Positions 18,373 to 27,670 of a DNA stretch of 64,000 nucleotides are shown here, piece by piece. Source of the stretch: a bacterium. Its GTDB lineage: Bacteria > Electryoneota > RPQS01. The translations under genes and the position numbers were made by a program. Each line of letters begins with the position of its first letter. Position 1 is the stretch's first letter. The notes beneath the pieces are model-generated. The model saw nothing but the letters and a program-made list of their open reading frames with translations, made no database searches and was not told the origin of the DNA. The DNA is taken from the NCBI GenBank assembly GCA_016721565.1, contig JADKHW010000001.1:186001-250000 (forward strand), given 5' to 3'.

Positions 18373-19719
18373 ATGCCAACGGGGACTACGGCATCTTCCG
18401 CACGCGTTGTAGCGGCTGACGCGCTTACCGAACTGGAAAAAACGGAGGACTACGCGGACGAGGTACTTTCAAAATACCTTGGTTCCTCGCACCTCCGTGG
18501 TAGCGATCGCGCGCTGGCGGCAGACCTATATTGGGGTACCATCCGCTGGCGTGGGCGGTTGGACAGCATTTTGACCCCCGTTTTTCATGGGGATTACCGC
18601 CGCGCCGATCCTGTGGCCCGGATTCTCTTGAGAATGGGCGCATACCAGCTTTATGGGCAAGATCGGATTCCTGACCATGCAGCGGTCAGTCAGACCGTTG
18701 AATTGGCGATCCAGAGGCTTGGCAAAAAGGCAGGCGGCCTGACAAACGCTATTTTGCGCCGCCTTGCTCGTGAGCGCGAGCGCTGGAACACGCCTCCTGA
18801 AGGGGCCGATGACTTAGCTCGCCTGTCCTTTATCTACTCGATGCCGCGCTGGATCGTCAGGGAACTGGTCGAGCGTTTTGGGCAGGAAGAGGCTGAGCGC
18901 GCTTTAGACGTTGCCAATCATCGTCCGCCGATTAGCGTTTTTCTGATGGACGAGAACGGTGCAGAGGAATTCGAACGTGAACTTGACGCCAACGAGGTGA
19001 AGTGGGAACACTCTCCGTTCCTCGAAGGATACTACCGACTGCACGCGCCCTCGTTTCCCGTGATTCAGCCCTGGCTGGATGAAGGAAAGATAACAGTTCA
19101 GGACGAGAGCGCTGGCCTCGCAACTGCACTGCTTGATCCCTCGCCGGGTGAAAGTGTGTTAGATCTCTGCGCTGCCCCAGGTGGCAAGACTTTGGCCACA
19201 TGGCGGAAGATGGGCGGAACCGGGACGATCACTGCTGTCGATGTGGAAGCGTCAAGACTCCAGAGGTTGCGTGAGAACCTCGAACGCGTCGGTGCTCAAA
19301 ACGTAACTGTCATCGAGTCAGATGCCACAAAATTCCCAGCAGGTCAGTTTGATCGAGTTATCGTGGATGTGCCGTGCAGCGCCACGGGTCTGTTAAGAAA
19401 GCAGCCTGATTTGCGCTGGCGACGGAAGAGCCACCACGTTGGTTTACAGCACGCACTCCAGCATGAGATATTGGATCACGCAGCGGACTTGGTAAAGCCG
19501 GGTGGTGTGTTGGTTTATTCGACGTGCAGCATTTTGCCGTCTGAGAACATTGAAATTGTGCAGGCATTCCTGAAGAATCATCCGGAGTTTCTGCGTGAAG
19601 ATGCGCGCGGCTTCCTGCCGGAATCCGTCGTTGGTGAACATGGCGACCTTGAAACTTATACACACATACACGAGACGGACGGAGCATTCGCAGCCAGACT
19701 GCGGCGCATGTCCCATTAA
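18373..19719 (+). CDS. rsmB: 16S rRNA (cytosine-967-C5)-methyltransferase
   Basis: Methylates C967 of 16S rRNA using SAM. An N-terminal NusB-like RNA-binding domain occupies about 1-140 (VVAADALTELEKTEDYADEV, RMGAYQLYG, AVSQTVELA). The methyltransferase domain has VLDLCAAPGGKTL (SAM site), the catalytic Cys motif VDVPCSATGLLRKQPDLRW and the second Cys in LVYSTCSILPSEN. 448 residues is normal. The ATG at 18373 has AAGGA 8 nt upstream. It is the first gene of a ten-gene plus-strand operon; rsmB next to a PASTA protein and rpe echoes the rsmB-prkC-rsgA-rpe order known from other phyla. Confidence 0.95.
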   Translation: MPTGTTASSARVVAADALTELEKTEDYADEVLSKYLGSSHLRGSDRALAADLYWGTIRWRGRLDSILTPVFHGDYRRADPVARILLRMGAYQLYGQDRIPDHAAVSQTVELAIQRLGKKAGGLTNAILRRLARERERWNTPPEGADDLARLSFIYSMPRWIVRELVERFGQEEAERALDVANHRPPISVFLMDENGAEEFERELDANEVKWEHSPFLEGYYRLHAPSFPVIQPWLDEGKITVQDESAGLATALLDPSPGESVLDLCAAPGGKTLATWRKMGGTGTITAVDVEASRLQRLRENLERVGAQNVTVIESDATKFPAGQFDRVIVDVPCSATGLLRKQPDLRWRRKSHHVGLQHALQHEILDHAADLVKPGGVLVYSTCSILPSENIEIVQAFLKNHPEFLREDARGFLPESVVGEHGDLETYTHIHETDGAFAARLRRMSH

Positions 19720-19721
19720 GC

Positions 19722-20528
19722 ATGACTGACGAACGCGTGTCAGGCAATCGTCTGCGCACGCTTGGCGCAAGCGCGCTGCTACTTTTTTTGATTCTCTTTT
19801 TTGTGGGCATGGTGACGGATTGGGTCATCATGCCCCTTTATACTCGTCACGGTGCCGAAAAGCCCGTACCGACGTTTGAGGGCATGACCGTGTTGCAAGC
19901 GAAGACGCTAGCGGAAGACGAAGGCTTTCGGATTATTGAAGAGCCTGCTAAGATAGGTGGTAATGCACCTGAAGGTACGGTATTGGAACAGCGTCCGCTG
20001 CCTGGTTCATTTTCAAAACCCGGACGAGTGATCCACATTGTTCCTGCGAGAGCAGGCACAGCATCGGAGATTCCTGACTTAACCGGACTTGATCAGCGTA
20101 CTGCAGAAGTCGAGTGCCGTAATCTTGGTTTACTCGTTTCTCCATCGGGGACGAGTTACGATTTTTCGGCAATAGTTCCCAAAGGCGGAATTGTACGGCA
20201 ACGTCCCGCGCCGGGTTCGCCTGTCATCAGCGGTCAGGCTGTGCTTCTTACTATATCGCTCGGGCCTCGCCCAAATGCGATCATCGTGCCGACACTAATT
20301 GACTTGTCTCTGCATGAAGCGCGTCAAGCGATCCTAGAATCCGGTTTGAAGCTTGGCGAGATTACTCGAAAAGAAACAAATATCTTCACCGCTGGCACCG
20401 TGATTGCACAAAGTCTCACTTCGGGCACTGAAGCTGAGCAAGATACCGAAGTCGATTTGGTCGTTGCAATTCCCGAAGCTGAACCAAGCGATTCTCTCGA
20501 AGAAACTCCTCCCCCTCAGGCAGATTAA
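19722..20528 (+). CDS. PASTA-domain membrane protein lacking a kinase domain
   Basis: A 268-residue protein with a short cytoplasmic N terminus, one TM helix (ALLLFLILFFVGMVTDWVIM, about 18-38) and three PASTA repeats (about 47-110, 115-185, 190-255). Typical PASTA signatures are VPTFEGMTVLQAKTLAEDEG, EGTVLEQRPLPG, GGIVRQRPAPGSP and VPTLIDLSLHEARQAI. PASTA domains bind peptidoglycan fragments or beta-lactams in PknB/PrkC kinases and PBPs. Here no Ser/Thr kinase or transpeptidase domain is attached. It begins 2 nt after rsmB and overlaps rpe by 1 nt, the position occupied by PrkC-type kinases in other genomes. It may sense or bind cell-wall fragments; output is unknown. Confidence 0.9.
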   Translation: MTDERVSGNRLRTLGASALLLFLILFFVGMVTDWVIMPLYTRHGAEKPVPTFEGMTVLQAKTLAEDEGFRIIEEPAKIGGNAPEGTVLEQRPLPGSFSKPGRVIHIVPARAGTASEIPDLTGLDQRTAEVECRNLGLLVSPSGTSYDFSAIVPKGGIVRQRPAPGSPVISGQAVLLTISLGPRPNAIIVPTLIDLSLHEARQAILESGLKLGEITRKETNIFTAGTVIAQSLTSGTEAEQDTEVDLVVAIPEAEPSDSLEETPPPQAD

Positions 20529-21202
20529 TGACTCGACCCTCCGAAACTCAGATTCACATTGCTCCGTCGCTTCTTTCCGCTGACTTTATGCATTTGGAAG
20601 ATGATGTGAAGCGTTGCGTTGCCGCCGAATCGACGGTGCTACATTGCGACGTAATGGACGGACACTTCGTGCCTAATTTGACATTTGGTCCGCCTGTCAT
20701 TTCGCAGTTGCGCAGGATTACCAAGCTTGAGCTTGATGTTCACTTGATGATAGAAACGCCGGAACGCTCAATCGACCAATATGCAAGCGCTGGAGCGGAT
20801 GCCATCACGGTGCATGCTGAGGTGAGTCCGCATCTGCACCGTACACTTGCACGCATCAAGGAGCTGGGCTGCAAAGCAGGTGTGGCACTCAATCCCTCGA
20901 CTCCGATTGCGAGCATTGAGCACGTACTTTCTTTGTGCGACATCGTCCTAATAATGAGCGTAAATCCCGGCTTCGGTGGACAGAAGTTCATTCCAATTGC
21001 ACTCGAAAAACTGGCTTCACTGCGCGTGTTACAGCAATCCGGTCGTGGTGATTTTATGCTTTCTGTTGATGGGGGAGTGGATGTAACAACAGCGCCCTTA
21101 GTGGTTGAAGCTGGTGCCGAAAGGTTGGTTGCAGGTAGTGCTCTGTTTGGCTCGGATTTCGCAGGTAACATGCAACGGTTACGACAGGCGGCTGGATGCT
21201 GA
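20528..21202 (+). CDS. rpe: Ribulose-phosphate 3-epimerase
   Basis: Interconverts ribulose-5-phosphate and xylulose-5-phosphate in the pentose phosphate pathway. Family motifs are IAPSLLSADFMHLEDD, LHCDVMDGHFVPNLTFGP (metal-binding His and Asp), VHLMIETPE, ITVHAE, MSVNPGFGGQKFIP and LSVDGGV. 224 residues is normal. The start overlaps the PASTA gene stop by 1 nt. Confidence 0.96.
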   Translation: MTRPSETQIHIAPSLLSADFMHLEDDVKRCVAAESTVLHCDVMDGHFVPNLTFGPPVISQLRRITKLELDVHLMIETPERSIDQYASAGADAITVHAEVSPHLHRTLARIKELGCKAGVALNPSTPIASIEHVLSLCDIVLIMSVNPGFGGQKFIPIALEKLASLRVLQQSGRGDFMLSVDGGVDVTTAPLVVEAGAERLVAGSALFGSDFAGNMQRLRQAAGC

Positions 21203-21822
21203 GAATTCACTCCCTCGAGGTTGGTCCTTTTGCAATGAATACGATTGTTGCGTGGTGTGATGAAACCCGTGAAGCAATATGGTTTGATCCGGGCGCAGAG
21301 GGCGACACAATTTTGCGCTGGATCAAGTCAAACGATTTGATAGTTACTCGCATCGTCAATACTCACGGACATTGTGACCACATCGCGGACAATGGTTTTG
21401 CTAAAGCCGCCTTCAATGTTCCCTTGTGCATCCACCCGCTTGATCGACCCAAGCTCACCAACCCGGTTCTAAACCTCTCGGTTTATACTGGGATAGAGGT
21501 GGTATCGCCAGACGCGGATGAGGAGCTGAATGAAGGTGATCTTCTGAAATGTGGGAATGTGGAGTTCAAACTTTTTCATGTGCCAGGACATTCACCGGGT
21601 TCGCTGGTGTTTAACGCTGATGGGTTACTAATCGCGGGCGACACGCTTTTCAACGAATCAGTTGGACGAACGGACTTTCCTGATTCAAGCGAATCAGATT
21701 TGCATTCAGCAATCAGAACGAAGATTTACATGCTTCCGGACGAAACGAAAGTGTACCCGGGCCACGGAGACCCGACAACCGTTGGACACGAAAAACGCTA
21801 CAACCCCTACGTCCGCCCTTGA
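21196..21822 (+). CDS. MBL-fold hydrolase, glyoxalase II-like
   Basis: Metallo-beta-lactamase-fold enzyme of the YcbL/glyoxalase II-like group, about 208 residues. The two-metal site is complete: THGHCDHI (residues ~56-63), GHSPGS, the bridging Asp in IAGDTLF and the distal His in VYPGHGDPT. Such proteins commonly hydrolyse thioesters such as S-lactoylglutathione; the substrate here is not certain because it lacks the C-terminal glyoxalase II domain. It overlaps rpe by 7 nt. Confidence 0.9.
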   Translation: MLRIHSLEVGPFAMNTIVAWCDETREAIWFDPGAEGDTILRWIKSNDLIVTRIVNTHGHCDHIADNGFAKAAFNVPLCIHPLDRPKLTNPVLNLSVYTGIEVVSPDADEELNEGDLLKCGNVEFKLFHVPGHSPGSLVFNADGLLIAGDTLFNESVGRTDFPDSSESDLHSAIRTKIYMLPDETKVYPGHGDPTTVGHEKRYNPYVRP

Positions 21823-21838
21823 TGCAGATCAGCTTCGC

Positions 21839-22744
21839 TTGATTGAAGATTGGTTGCGTGCGCGACGCTACGAACGGCAAATCGCTGAGAATACGATTTC
21901 GGCGTACCGGCGTGATCTAAGCCTATTAGCTGAAAGGCTCGCGTCGCGAAGAATAACGTTGCTAACTGCTAATCGCGAACAGCTTGCGACGGCAGTGCAC
22001 GAAATCGCTCGCACATCCTCTCCGAGAACAGAAAATCGTAGACTTTCAGCGGTCCGCAATTTCTATAAATGGTTGTTGCGCGAGCGGCGAATCGGCAAAG
22101 ATCCCGTAACAGATATCCAAGGCGGCGGCGCAGGAAGAAGACTTCCGAAGGTTGTCTCTTTGCAGGTTATCGACGCGATTCTCGCTGTGACTTCTGAGGA
22201 TGATCCCGTTTCCTTGCGAGATTGTGCGATAATCGAGATTGCGTATTCCGCGGGTTTGCGAGTGTCAGAATTATGCTCACTGAGAATTTCACAGCTCAAT
22301 TCAACAGAACGCGTACTGCGTATTCGCGGTAAAGGCGGCAAAGAGCGACTATGCCCATACGGGGAGGCAGCCTCTAAAGCGTTGGCAAATTACGTTAATA
22401 ACGGACGCGCCAAGATCGCTAGCGAAAAGAGAGATAGTGAACCTTTGCCTTTGCCATCCAGTGCCGAAGATTTTGTATTCCTTTCTCGTCGCGGTGAACC
22501 CATGACTCGCTTTGGTTGCGCCATGATTTTGAAGTCACTGTGCAACAAAGCCGGGATAACCCAGCACATTACTCCTCATACCTTAAGACATAGTTTTGCA
22601 ACACATCTGCTTGAAGGCGGAGCGGACCTGCGCGTCGTGCAGGAATTGCTTGGCCACTCATCAATATCCACAACTGAAATCTACACGCACCTTGACCGCG
22701 AGTACCTCACCGAGACCGTACGGTCGTTTCATCCACGCGGATAG
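21839..22744 (+). CDS. Tyrosine recombinase XerC/XerD
   Basis: Site-specific recombinase that resolves chromosome dimers at dif. The N-terminal SAM-like domain reads RQIAENTISAYRRDLSLLAE. All catalytic residues are seen: Arg in AGLRVSELCSL, Lys in RIRGKGGKERLCPYG, HTLRHSFATHLLEGGADLR, LLGHSSISTTEIYTHLD (His and nucleophilic Tyr). No ATG is available; TTG at 21839 gives 301 residues, typical of XerC/XerD, and lies 17 nt after the preceding stop. Which of XerC or XerD it is cannot be decided. It lies in an operon of conserved genes, so it is not a phage integrase. Confidence 0.9.
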   Translation: MIEDWLRARRYERQIAENTISAYRRDLSLLAERLASRRITLLTANREQLATAVHEIARTSSPRTENRRLSAVRNFYKWLLRERRIGKDPVTDIQGGGAGRRLPKVVSLQVIDAILAVTSEDDPVSLRDCAIIEIAYSAGLRVSELCSLRISQLNSTERVLRIRGKGGKERLCPYGEAASKALANYVNNGRAKIASEKRDSEPLPLPSSAEDFVFLSRRGEPMTRFGCAMILKSLCNKAGITQHITPHTLRHSFATHLLEGGADLRVVQELLGHSSISTTEIYTHLDREYLTETVRSFHPRG

Positions 22745-22745
22745 T

Positions 22746-24212
22746 TTGCGCATAGCAACACTTCGTCACTATAAATTGCTCGCAATATTCGCGACGGCGT
22801 TTTGCATTGCGTTTACTCATGTCGCATTTGCATCAGATCTTAAATGGCAGGTTGACTCGCTTCTGAGCCTTGAGCCTGTGACAGGCGCATCCTGGAGCGT
22901 TTTGTTTTCGGACTTGGAAACAGGTAAGGAAATCATTTCACATGATCAGGAGCGACTCATGATTCCCGCATCCGTGACCAAGATTTGGACAACAGCCACG
23001 GCATTTTCGGTGTTAGGTGCTGACGCTAAATTTACGACGAAGTTTGCTGTTGCCTCAAATCTCGACGGGCAAGGCGCAGTTAACGGCAAACTGCAAGTTG
23101 TTTGCGGTGGTGATCCAATTTTTGAGCAGAAGTACCGTAAAGACTTGGGTAAGCCGTCTTTAGACAAGATTGCTGATGAACTTCACGCAAAAGGCCTGCG
23201 CAGGATAAACGGTGACATTGAAATCGTCGTCAATGGATACAATCGGTCGTGCGGCAACGGTGTGTGGGAAATGGGCGACTTACGTGAGGGGTTTGCACCT
23301 TCAGTTGACGGCGTAGGCTATAACAGCAACGTATGCCACATCGCAATCGGTCCCGGCGGCAGCGAAGGTGACAGTGCATCGGTCACAATTGATCCACCTT
23401 TTGCGCCGGTCGCTATTCGCAATGGAGTTGTGACTGCATCAGGCGGCAACGAAAGCTGGGTTGAGTTCAACGTGACCCCATGCCGTGATGAGCTTGAAAT
23501 CACTGGTGTGATGGCGCACGGTGACAATCCGCAGTATATCTGGTTCCCGATTCAAAATCCTGCCCTTTACTTTGGATTGGCTCTTCGTGATGCATTGACA
23601 CGGAAGGGAATTACCGTGACTGGCCAGGTTCATGTTGCACGCGATGTTGCCCCAAGTGCCGTTACACTCTACGAATTCACCTCGCTTCCTTTGATTGAAA
23701 TTGCGACAATCACAAACAAGGAAAGCGACAATTACTTAGCAGAGTACCTGCTGTCGGCAGTAGGAAAGAAGTCGTTTGGGCAAGGCTCAATGGAAGCCGG
23801 CCTGCGTGCTGTTCAAAAATTTGCACGCGAATGCGGCATACAACGTGATCAAGTTTCACTTCAAGATGGTTGCGGACTTTCGAGACAGAACATAGTTTCT
23901 GCCAGTTCCTGTGTTCAGCTACTTTCGAAAATGGCAAAGTCTGAGTCGGCCAATGCATTTGAAGCATCGTTAGCGCAGTCAAGGGTTGATGGAACAATTG
24001 GTGGCAGAATGTCCACAGATGGCATGATGGGCCGTGTACGCGCAAAAACAGGTACGATGACGAACGTCTCCGCACTCGCGGGCTATATCGCGCTTGATAG
24101 CGGCAAGCAGGTCACTTTTGCTATTCTATGTAACAATTTTCGCTGTTCGCGAAACTTTGTCAGAAATATTCAAGACAATCTGGTCCGCGCGGTATTTCAC
24201 GCGGTGAATTGA
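22746..24212 (+). CDS. dacB: D-alanyl-D-alanine carboxypeptidase/endopeptidase (PBP4 type)
   Basis: Class C low-molecular-weight penicillin-binding protein that trims or cleaves peptidoglycan cross-links in the periplasm. The TTG at 22746 is two bases after the xer stop and gives a signal peptide (RHYKLLAIFATAFCIAFTHVAFA). Catalytic motifs are SVTK (Ser76, Lys79, in IPASVTKIWT), SDN (KESDNYLAE) and KTG (RAKTGTMTNVSALAG). The length of 488 residues, with the large insert between SxxK and SxN, matches the DacB/PBP4 family. Co-occurrence with a PASTA protein in one operon points to a cell-wall theme. Confidence 0.92.
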   Translation: MRIATLRHYKLLAIFATAFCIAFTHVAFASDLKWQVDSLLSLEPVTGASWSVLFSDLETGKEIISHDQERLMIPASVTKIWTTATAFSVLGADAKFTTKFAVASNLDGQGAVNGKLQVVCGGDPIFEQKYRKDLGKPSLDKIADELHAKGLRRINGDIEIVVNGYNRSCGNGVWEMGDLREGFAPSVDGVGYNSNVCHIAIGPGGSEGDSASVTIDPPFAPVAIRNGVVTASGGNESWVEFNVTPCRDELEITGVMAHGDNPQYIWFPIQNPALYFGLALRDALTRKGITVTGQVHVARDVAPSAVTLYEFTSLPLIEIATITNKESDNYLAEYLLSAVGKKSFGQGSMEAGLRAVQKFARECGIQRDQVSLQDGCGLSRQNIVSASSCVQLLSKMAKSESANAFEASLAQSRVDGTIGGRMSTDGMMGRVRAKTGTMTNVSALAGYIALDSGKQVTFAILCNNFRCSRNFVRNIQDNLVRAVFHAVN

Positions 24213-24218
24213 ACAATT

Positions 24219-25264
24219 ATGAGTAACAAACCGATCGTTGAATGTGTCCCAAATATTTCCGAAGGAAGGGATCGATCTAAGATTGACCGCATCGCAAACA
24301 TCGTCAAGACTGTGCCGGGCGTCAAACTGCTCGATGTCGATCCCAACGGGACTACAATCGCTGTGTAATAACTTATGCAGGTGAGCCGCAGGCTTGCGTT
24401 GAAGCGACGTTTAGGTTGACTGCTGCCGCATGGGAAGAGATTGACATGACCACGCATCAAGGCGAGCATCCGCGTAGTGGCGCTGTCGACGTTGCTCCTT
24501 TTGTTCCGGTCAGAAATATCACCATGGCTGAGTGCGCCGATCTATCGCGACAGTATGGCAAGCGGGTGGGCGAGGAGCTTGAGCTTCCGGTGTTTTTGTA
24601 TGAGGCAGCTGCTTCTACACCCGATCGCAAGAACTTGGCGAAAGTTCGCAAAGGTGAGTACGAAGCTTTGCCCGAAAAAATGCAGAACCCCGGGTGGATT
24701 CCCGACTTCGGCCCACACAAGTTTGTTCCGAAATTTGGATGTGTCATTACGGGCGCACGTTTTTTTCTCGTTGCATACAACGTAAACATTCGTACAGCAG
24801 ATGTTGCCTCTGTTCATGATATTGCACTTCATATTCGGCAAATGGGATGGCCACTGAAGCATGACAACGGTGAAGAAGTCCGAAATGCAGCGGGAAAGAC
24901 CGTGTATCAACCCGGACCGCTGCAAAACTGCAAGGCAATGGGTGTGTACCTGGATCAAGAAAGGTTTTGTCAAGTATCAATCAATTTGACAAATTACTTG
25001 ATTTCAGCTCCACATATCGCCTTCGAACAATCTATATATGAGGCGAACCAGCGCGGACACGAGGTCTTTGGTTCAGAGGTTGTTGGGCTGATTCCGCTTG
25101 AAGCAGTTCTGCTTGCGTCAAACTACTTTGTGTGGAAAGAGAAGCTTTCGCGGCCTAAGACAGATCGCGAAGCTATCTCACTTGTCGAAGACAAGCTTGT
25201 GCTGTCTTCATTCAACAAGTTTGAGCCCGAGAAGAAGATTATTGAATACGCAATTGCAGAATAG
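24219..25264 (+). CDS. ftcD: Glutamate formimidoyltransferase (frameshifted near 24348)
   Basis: Transfers the formimino group of N-formiminoglutamate, from histidine degradation, to tetrahydrofolate. The gene starts at ATG 24219 with VECVPNISEGRDRSKID, the family's N-terminal signature, then LLDVDPN. There the frame hits TAA. Adding one base at GGG 24348-24350 continues as DYNRCVITYAGEPQACVEA and then EIDMTTHQGEHPRSGAVDV (substrate-binding region), through to 25264. Corrected length is about 348 residues. Without correction only a 282-residue fragment starting at TTG 24416 is read. It sits directly before the cyclodeaminase gene, so the two halves of the bifunctional animal FTCD enzyme are separate here. 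Confidence 0.88.
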
Positions 25265-25275
25265 GAAGTAGTAAA

Positions 25276-25929
25276 ATGTCTAAAATGCCGGATATGCCTG
25301 CAAAGCTTGTTTACCAGCCTGTCGCAGGATTAGTTGAGCAACTCGCTGCAAAATCACCCGCGCCAGGAGGTGGAAGCGCCGCGGCGCTCTCTGGCGCGAT
25401 TGGTGCAGCGCTGCTGGTGATGGTATGCGAATTTACGATCGGCAAAAAGGGCTTTGAAGCGGTCGGCGAAGACCTGACAGCGATAAAGTACTCGCTTGAT
25501 GAATTACGGATCAAACTTCTTACCCAGGTTGACGAAGATACATGGGCCTTTTCTCGATTTAGAGTTGCGAGCAAGTTACCCGATAGCACACCAGAAGAGA
25601 AGGCCAGAAAGTCGAATGAAGTTGCAGAAACTTCAGCGCAGACGATCGAAGTGCCCCGCCAGACGATGCTACAGTGCGCGGATGCATTATCTAAGGCGCA
25701 TACTATAGTGATGAAAGGCAATCCGAACACGGTGTCTGATGCCGCGACAGGCGCAGAAATGCTTCTGGCAGGATTAGAAGGCGCTGCCAATAACGTCCTG
25801 ATCAATTTACTTGGTAGGACAGACGAAGAAGCCAAGAGTCTGCGTGCTGAAGTCGATAGAGTTCGCACCGAGTCCCGTGGTGCATTAAGTTCAATTCGTG
25901 AATCAGTTGACCAGAAGCTACGTGGCTAA
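25276..25929 (+). CDS. fchA: Formimidoyltetrahydrofolate cyclodeaminase
   Basis: Converts 5-formimidoyl-tetrahydrofolate to 5,10-methenyl-tetrahydrofolate with release of ammonia. The 217-residue all-helical protein shows the family signature KSPAPGGGSAAALSGAIGAA and the typical mid-protein region with VSDAATGAEML. It is 11 nt after the formimidoyltransferase gene, so both consecutive steps are co-expressed. The 3' end overlaps the mutL start. Confidence 0.93.
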   Translation: MSKMPDMPAKLVYQPVAGLVEQLAAKSPAPGGGSAAALSGAIGAALLVMVCEFTIGKKGFEAVGEDLTAIKYSLDELRIKLLTQVDEDTWAFSRFRVASKLPDSTPEEKARKSNEVAETSAQTIEVPRQTMLQCADALSKAHTIVMKGNPNTVSDAATGAEMLLAGLEGAANNVLINLLGRTDEEAKSLRAEVDRVRTESRGALSSIRESVDQKLRG

Positions 25930-27670
25930 AATTCGCATATTGCCCGAGCATCTGGTCAATCAGATTGCTGCCGGTGAAGTTATCGAGCGCCCCGCGTCTG
26001 TGTTGCGCGAACTCATGGACAATGCGCTTGATGCTGGTGCGTCAAAGATTGACATTGAGCTGGAAGGCTCGGGTCGCGAGTTGATCGCAGTTAGAGATGA
26101 TGGAGTTGGCATGTCGCGCGATGACATGCTCCTCTCGCTTGAGCGGCACGCAACGTCGAAGCTTGTCGAAGGATCTAATCTATTTGCAATCACGACACTG
26201 GGATTTCGTGGTGAAGCTCTGCCAAGTATAGCTTCGGTCAGTGATTTGGAGATTGTGTCGCGCGAGGCGAAGTCAGATCTCGGATTTCGACTGCAAGTCA
26301 TCAGCGGTGACATCGCACATGAGGAAGCCGTTGCAGCGCCGCAAGGCACAATGGTACGCGTCCGATCGATCTTTTTTAATACTCCTGCGCGTGCAAAATT
26401 CTTAAAAGCGGATGCAACCGAGCTGTCTCATTCTATTCGCACGTTGCGGACTTATGCGCTCGCATATCCGGAAGTCGCTTGGACATTTCGGCACGGTGAA
26501 TCGCTACAATTCGTTTGGCCGGCTGCTACATTTCGTGGTCGAATCGCTGACGTATTTGGAGTTGGTATTGAAACAAAACTCCTGCCGGTTGAGCATGAAT
26601 TACGTGGTGTACGCGTACACGGAGTTCTGGGCAATCGCGAGTTGAATCGCCGAGCGCGCAGCGATCAGTTTTTCTTTGTAAACAGGCGGCCTTTTCAAAG
26701 CACCGGACTTTCCGGTGTCACGCGCGGCGCACTGCGTGATTGGCTTGAGGAGGGAGAATGGCCGTTCTACATCCTGTTCATTGATTTGGATGCATCGTCA
26801 GTTGATGTGAACGTGCATCCGGCAAAGCGGGAAGTCCGCTTCTCCGATGAGCGGTTAATTCACGCGGCGGTGTTTGAAGCTCTGCGTGAAGCCTTGAAAG
26901 GACAACAGGCTTCGCTTAGTGAGTTGCGGCAAGCGTGGGCGCCGCCCACACCGAGTTCGGCAAATGAGCCTCCGTCATTATTTACACCTGCGCCGGGATC
27001 ATATTCCCCTCCGCTGGTGCAGACTTTTTTGGGAAGTTCAGCAAGTCAAAGCGCAATTTCGTCACAACCACTTCAGCAGCCAGCGCAACAACCTGCAAAA
27101 TTACGCGCCCAAATCTATCAAGTACATTCAAAGTATCTAATTGCACCGATTCGCTCGGGACTTGCAATTATCGACCAACATGCCGCGCACGAGCGAGTGC
27201 TGTATGAGCGCGCGTTGAAAAGTTTTGATACCAGATCATTCGCATCACAACAACTCTTGTTTCCCCTACTGCTTGAGTTAACTCCAGAGGAAGACGGAGT
27301 TTTTCGCGAAATGCAAAAGGATTTGGTTGTCTTTGGTTTCATTGTTCGTGAATTTGGTCCGCGCGCCTACAGCGTTGAAGCCGTGCCTGCAGGGCTTCGC
27401 AGAGCCTCTGAGGCCAGTATGTTGCGCGAGATGATCGCGGAGTACGAAGAGTTCCGCCGAGCGCGCTTGGGTCCGCGAGAGTCACTTGCCGCAGGATTCG
27501 CCTGCAAGGCCGCTATTCGCACTGGTGATGAGCTTTCCACGGAAGAGATGACCGCCCTTGTTGATGAGTTGTTTGCGACACAACAGCCCGGAAGCTGCCC
27601 GCACGGAAGACCGACGTTTATCGAAATTAAGTTAAGCGAGTTGGATCACCGCTTTGGCCGCACCGGATAA
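25922..27670 (+). CDS. mutL: DNA mismatch repair protein MutL
   Basis: GHKL ATPase that couples MutS recognition to strand incision in mismatch repair. Start GTG at 25922 (VAKIRILPEHLVNQIAAGEVIERP) overlaps the fchA stop. ATPase motifs are MDNALDAGAS, DDGVGM, TLGFRGEAL and the RHATSKL segment. The C-terminal endonuclease motif DQHAAHERVLYE is complete, with ACKxAI (CKAAIRTGD) and CPHGRP, so this MutL should have nicking activity, as in organisms without MutH. A ~100-residue low-complexity Pro/Ser/Gln linker joins the halves. About 582 residues. Confidence 0.95.
   Translation: MAKIRILPEHLVNQIAAGEVIERPASVLRELMDNALDAGASKIDIELEGSGRELIAVRDDGVGMSRDDMLLSLERHATSKLVEGSNLFAITTLGFRGEALPSIASVSDLEIVSREAKSDLGFRLQVISGDIAHEEAVAAPQGTMVRVRSIFFNTPARAKFLKADATELSHSIRTLRTYALAYPEVAWTFRHGESLQFVWPAATFRGRIADVFGVGIETKLLPVEHELRGVRVHGVLGNRELNRRARSDQFFFVNRRPFQSTGLSGVTRGALRDWLEEGEWPFYILFIDLDASSVDVNVHPAKREVRFSDERLIHAAVFEALREALKGQQASLSELRQAWAPPTPSSANEPPSLFTPAPGSYSPPLVQTFLGSSASQSAISSQPLQQPAQQPAKLRAQIYQVHSKYLIAPIRSGLAIIDQHAAHERVLYERALKSFDTRSFASQQLLFPLLLELTPEEDGVFREMQKDLVVFGFIVREFGPRAYSVEAVPAGLRRASEASMLREMIAEYEEFRRARLGPRESLAAGFACKAAIRTGDELSTEEMTALVDELFATQQPGSCPHGRPTFIEIKLSELDHRFGRTG

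Noticed and set aside
21662..21838. N-terminal extension of the tyrosine recombinase into the MBL gene
   Set aside because: The extension is the MBL gene read out of frame and lacks recombinase similarity; the TTG at 21839 gives normal length.
21839..22744. Phage or island integrase
   Set aside because: Size, motifs and operon context match chromosomal XerC/XerD; no att repeats or phage genes nearby.
22596..22745. N-terminal extension of dacB into xer
   Set aside because: It is xer sequence in another frame; a clear signal peptide begins at the TTG at 22746.
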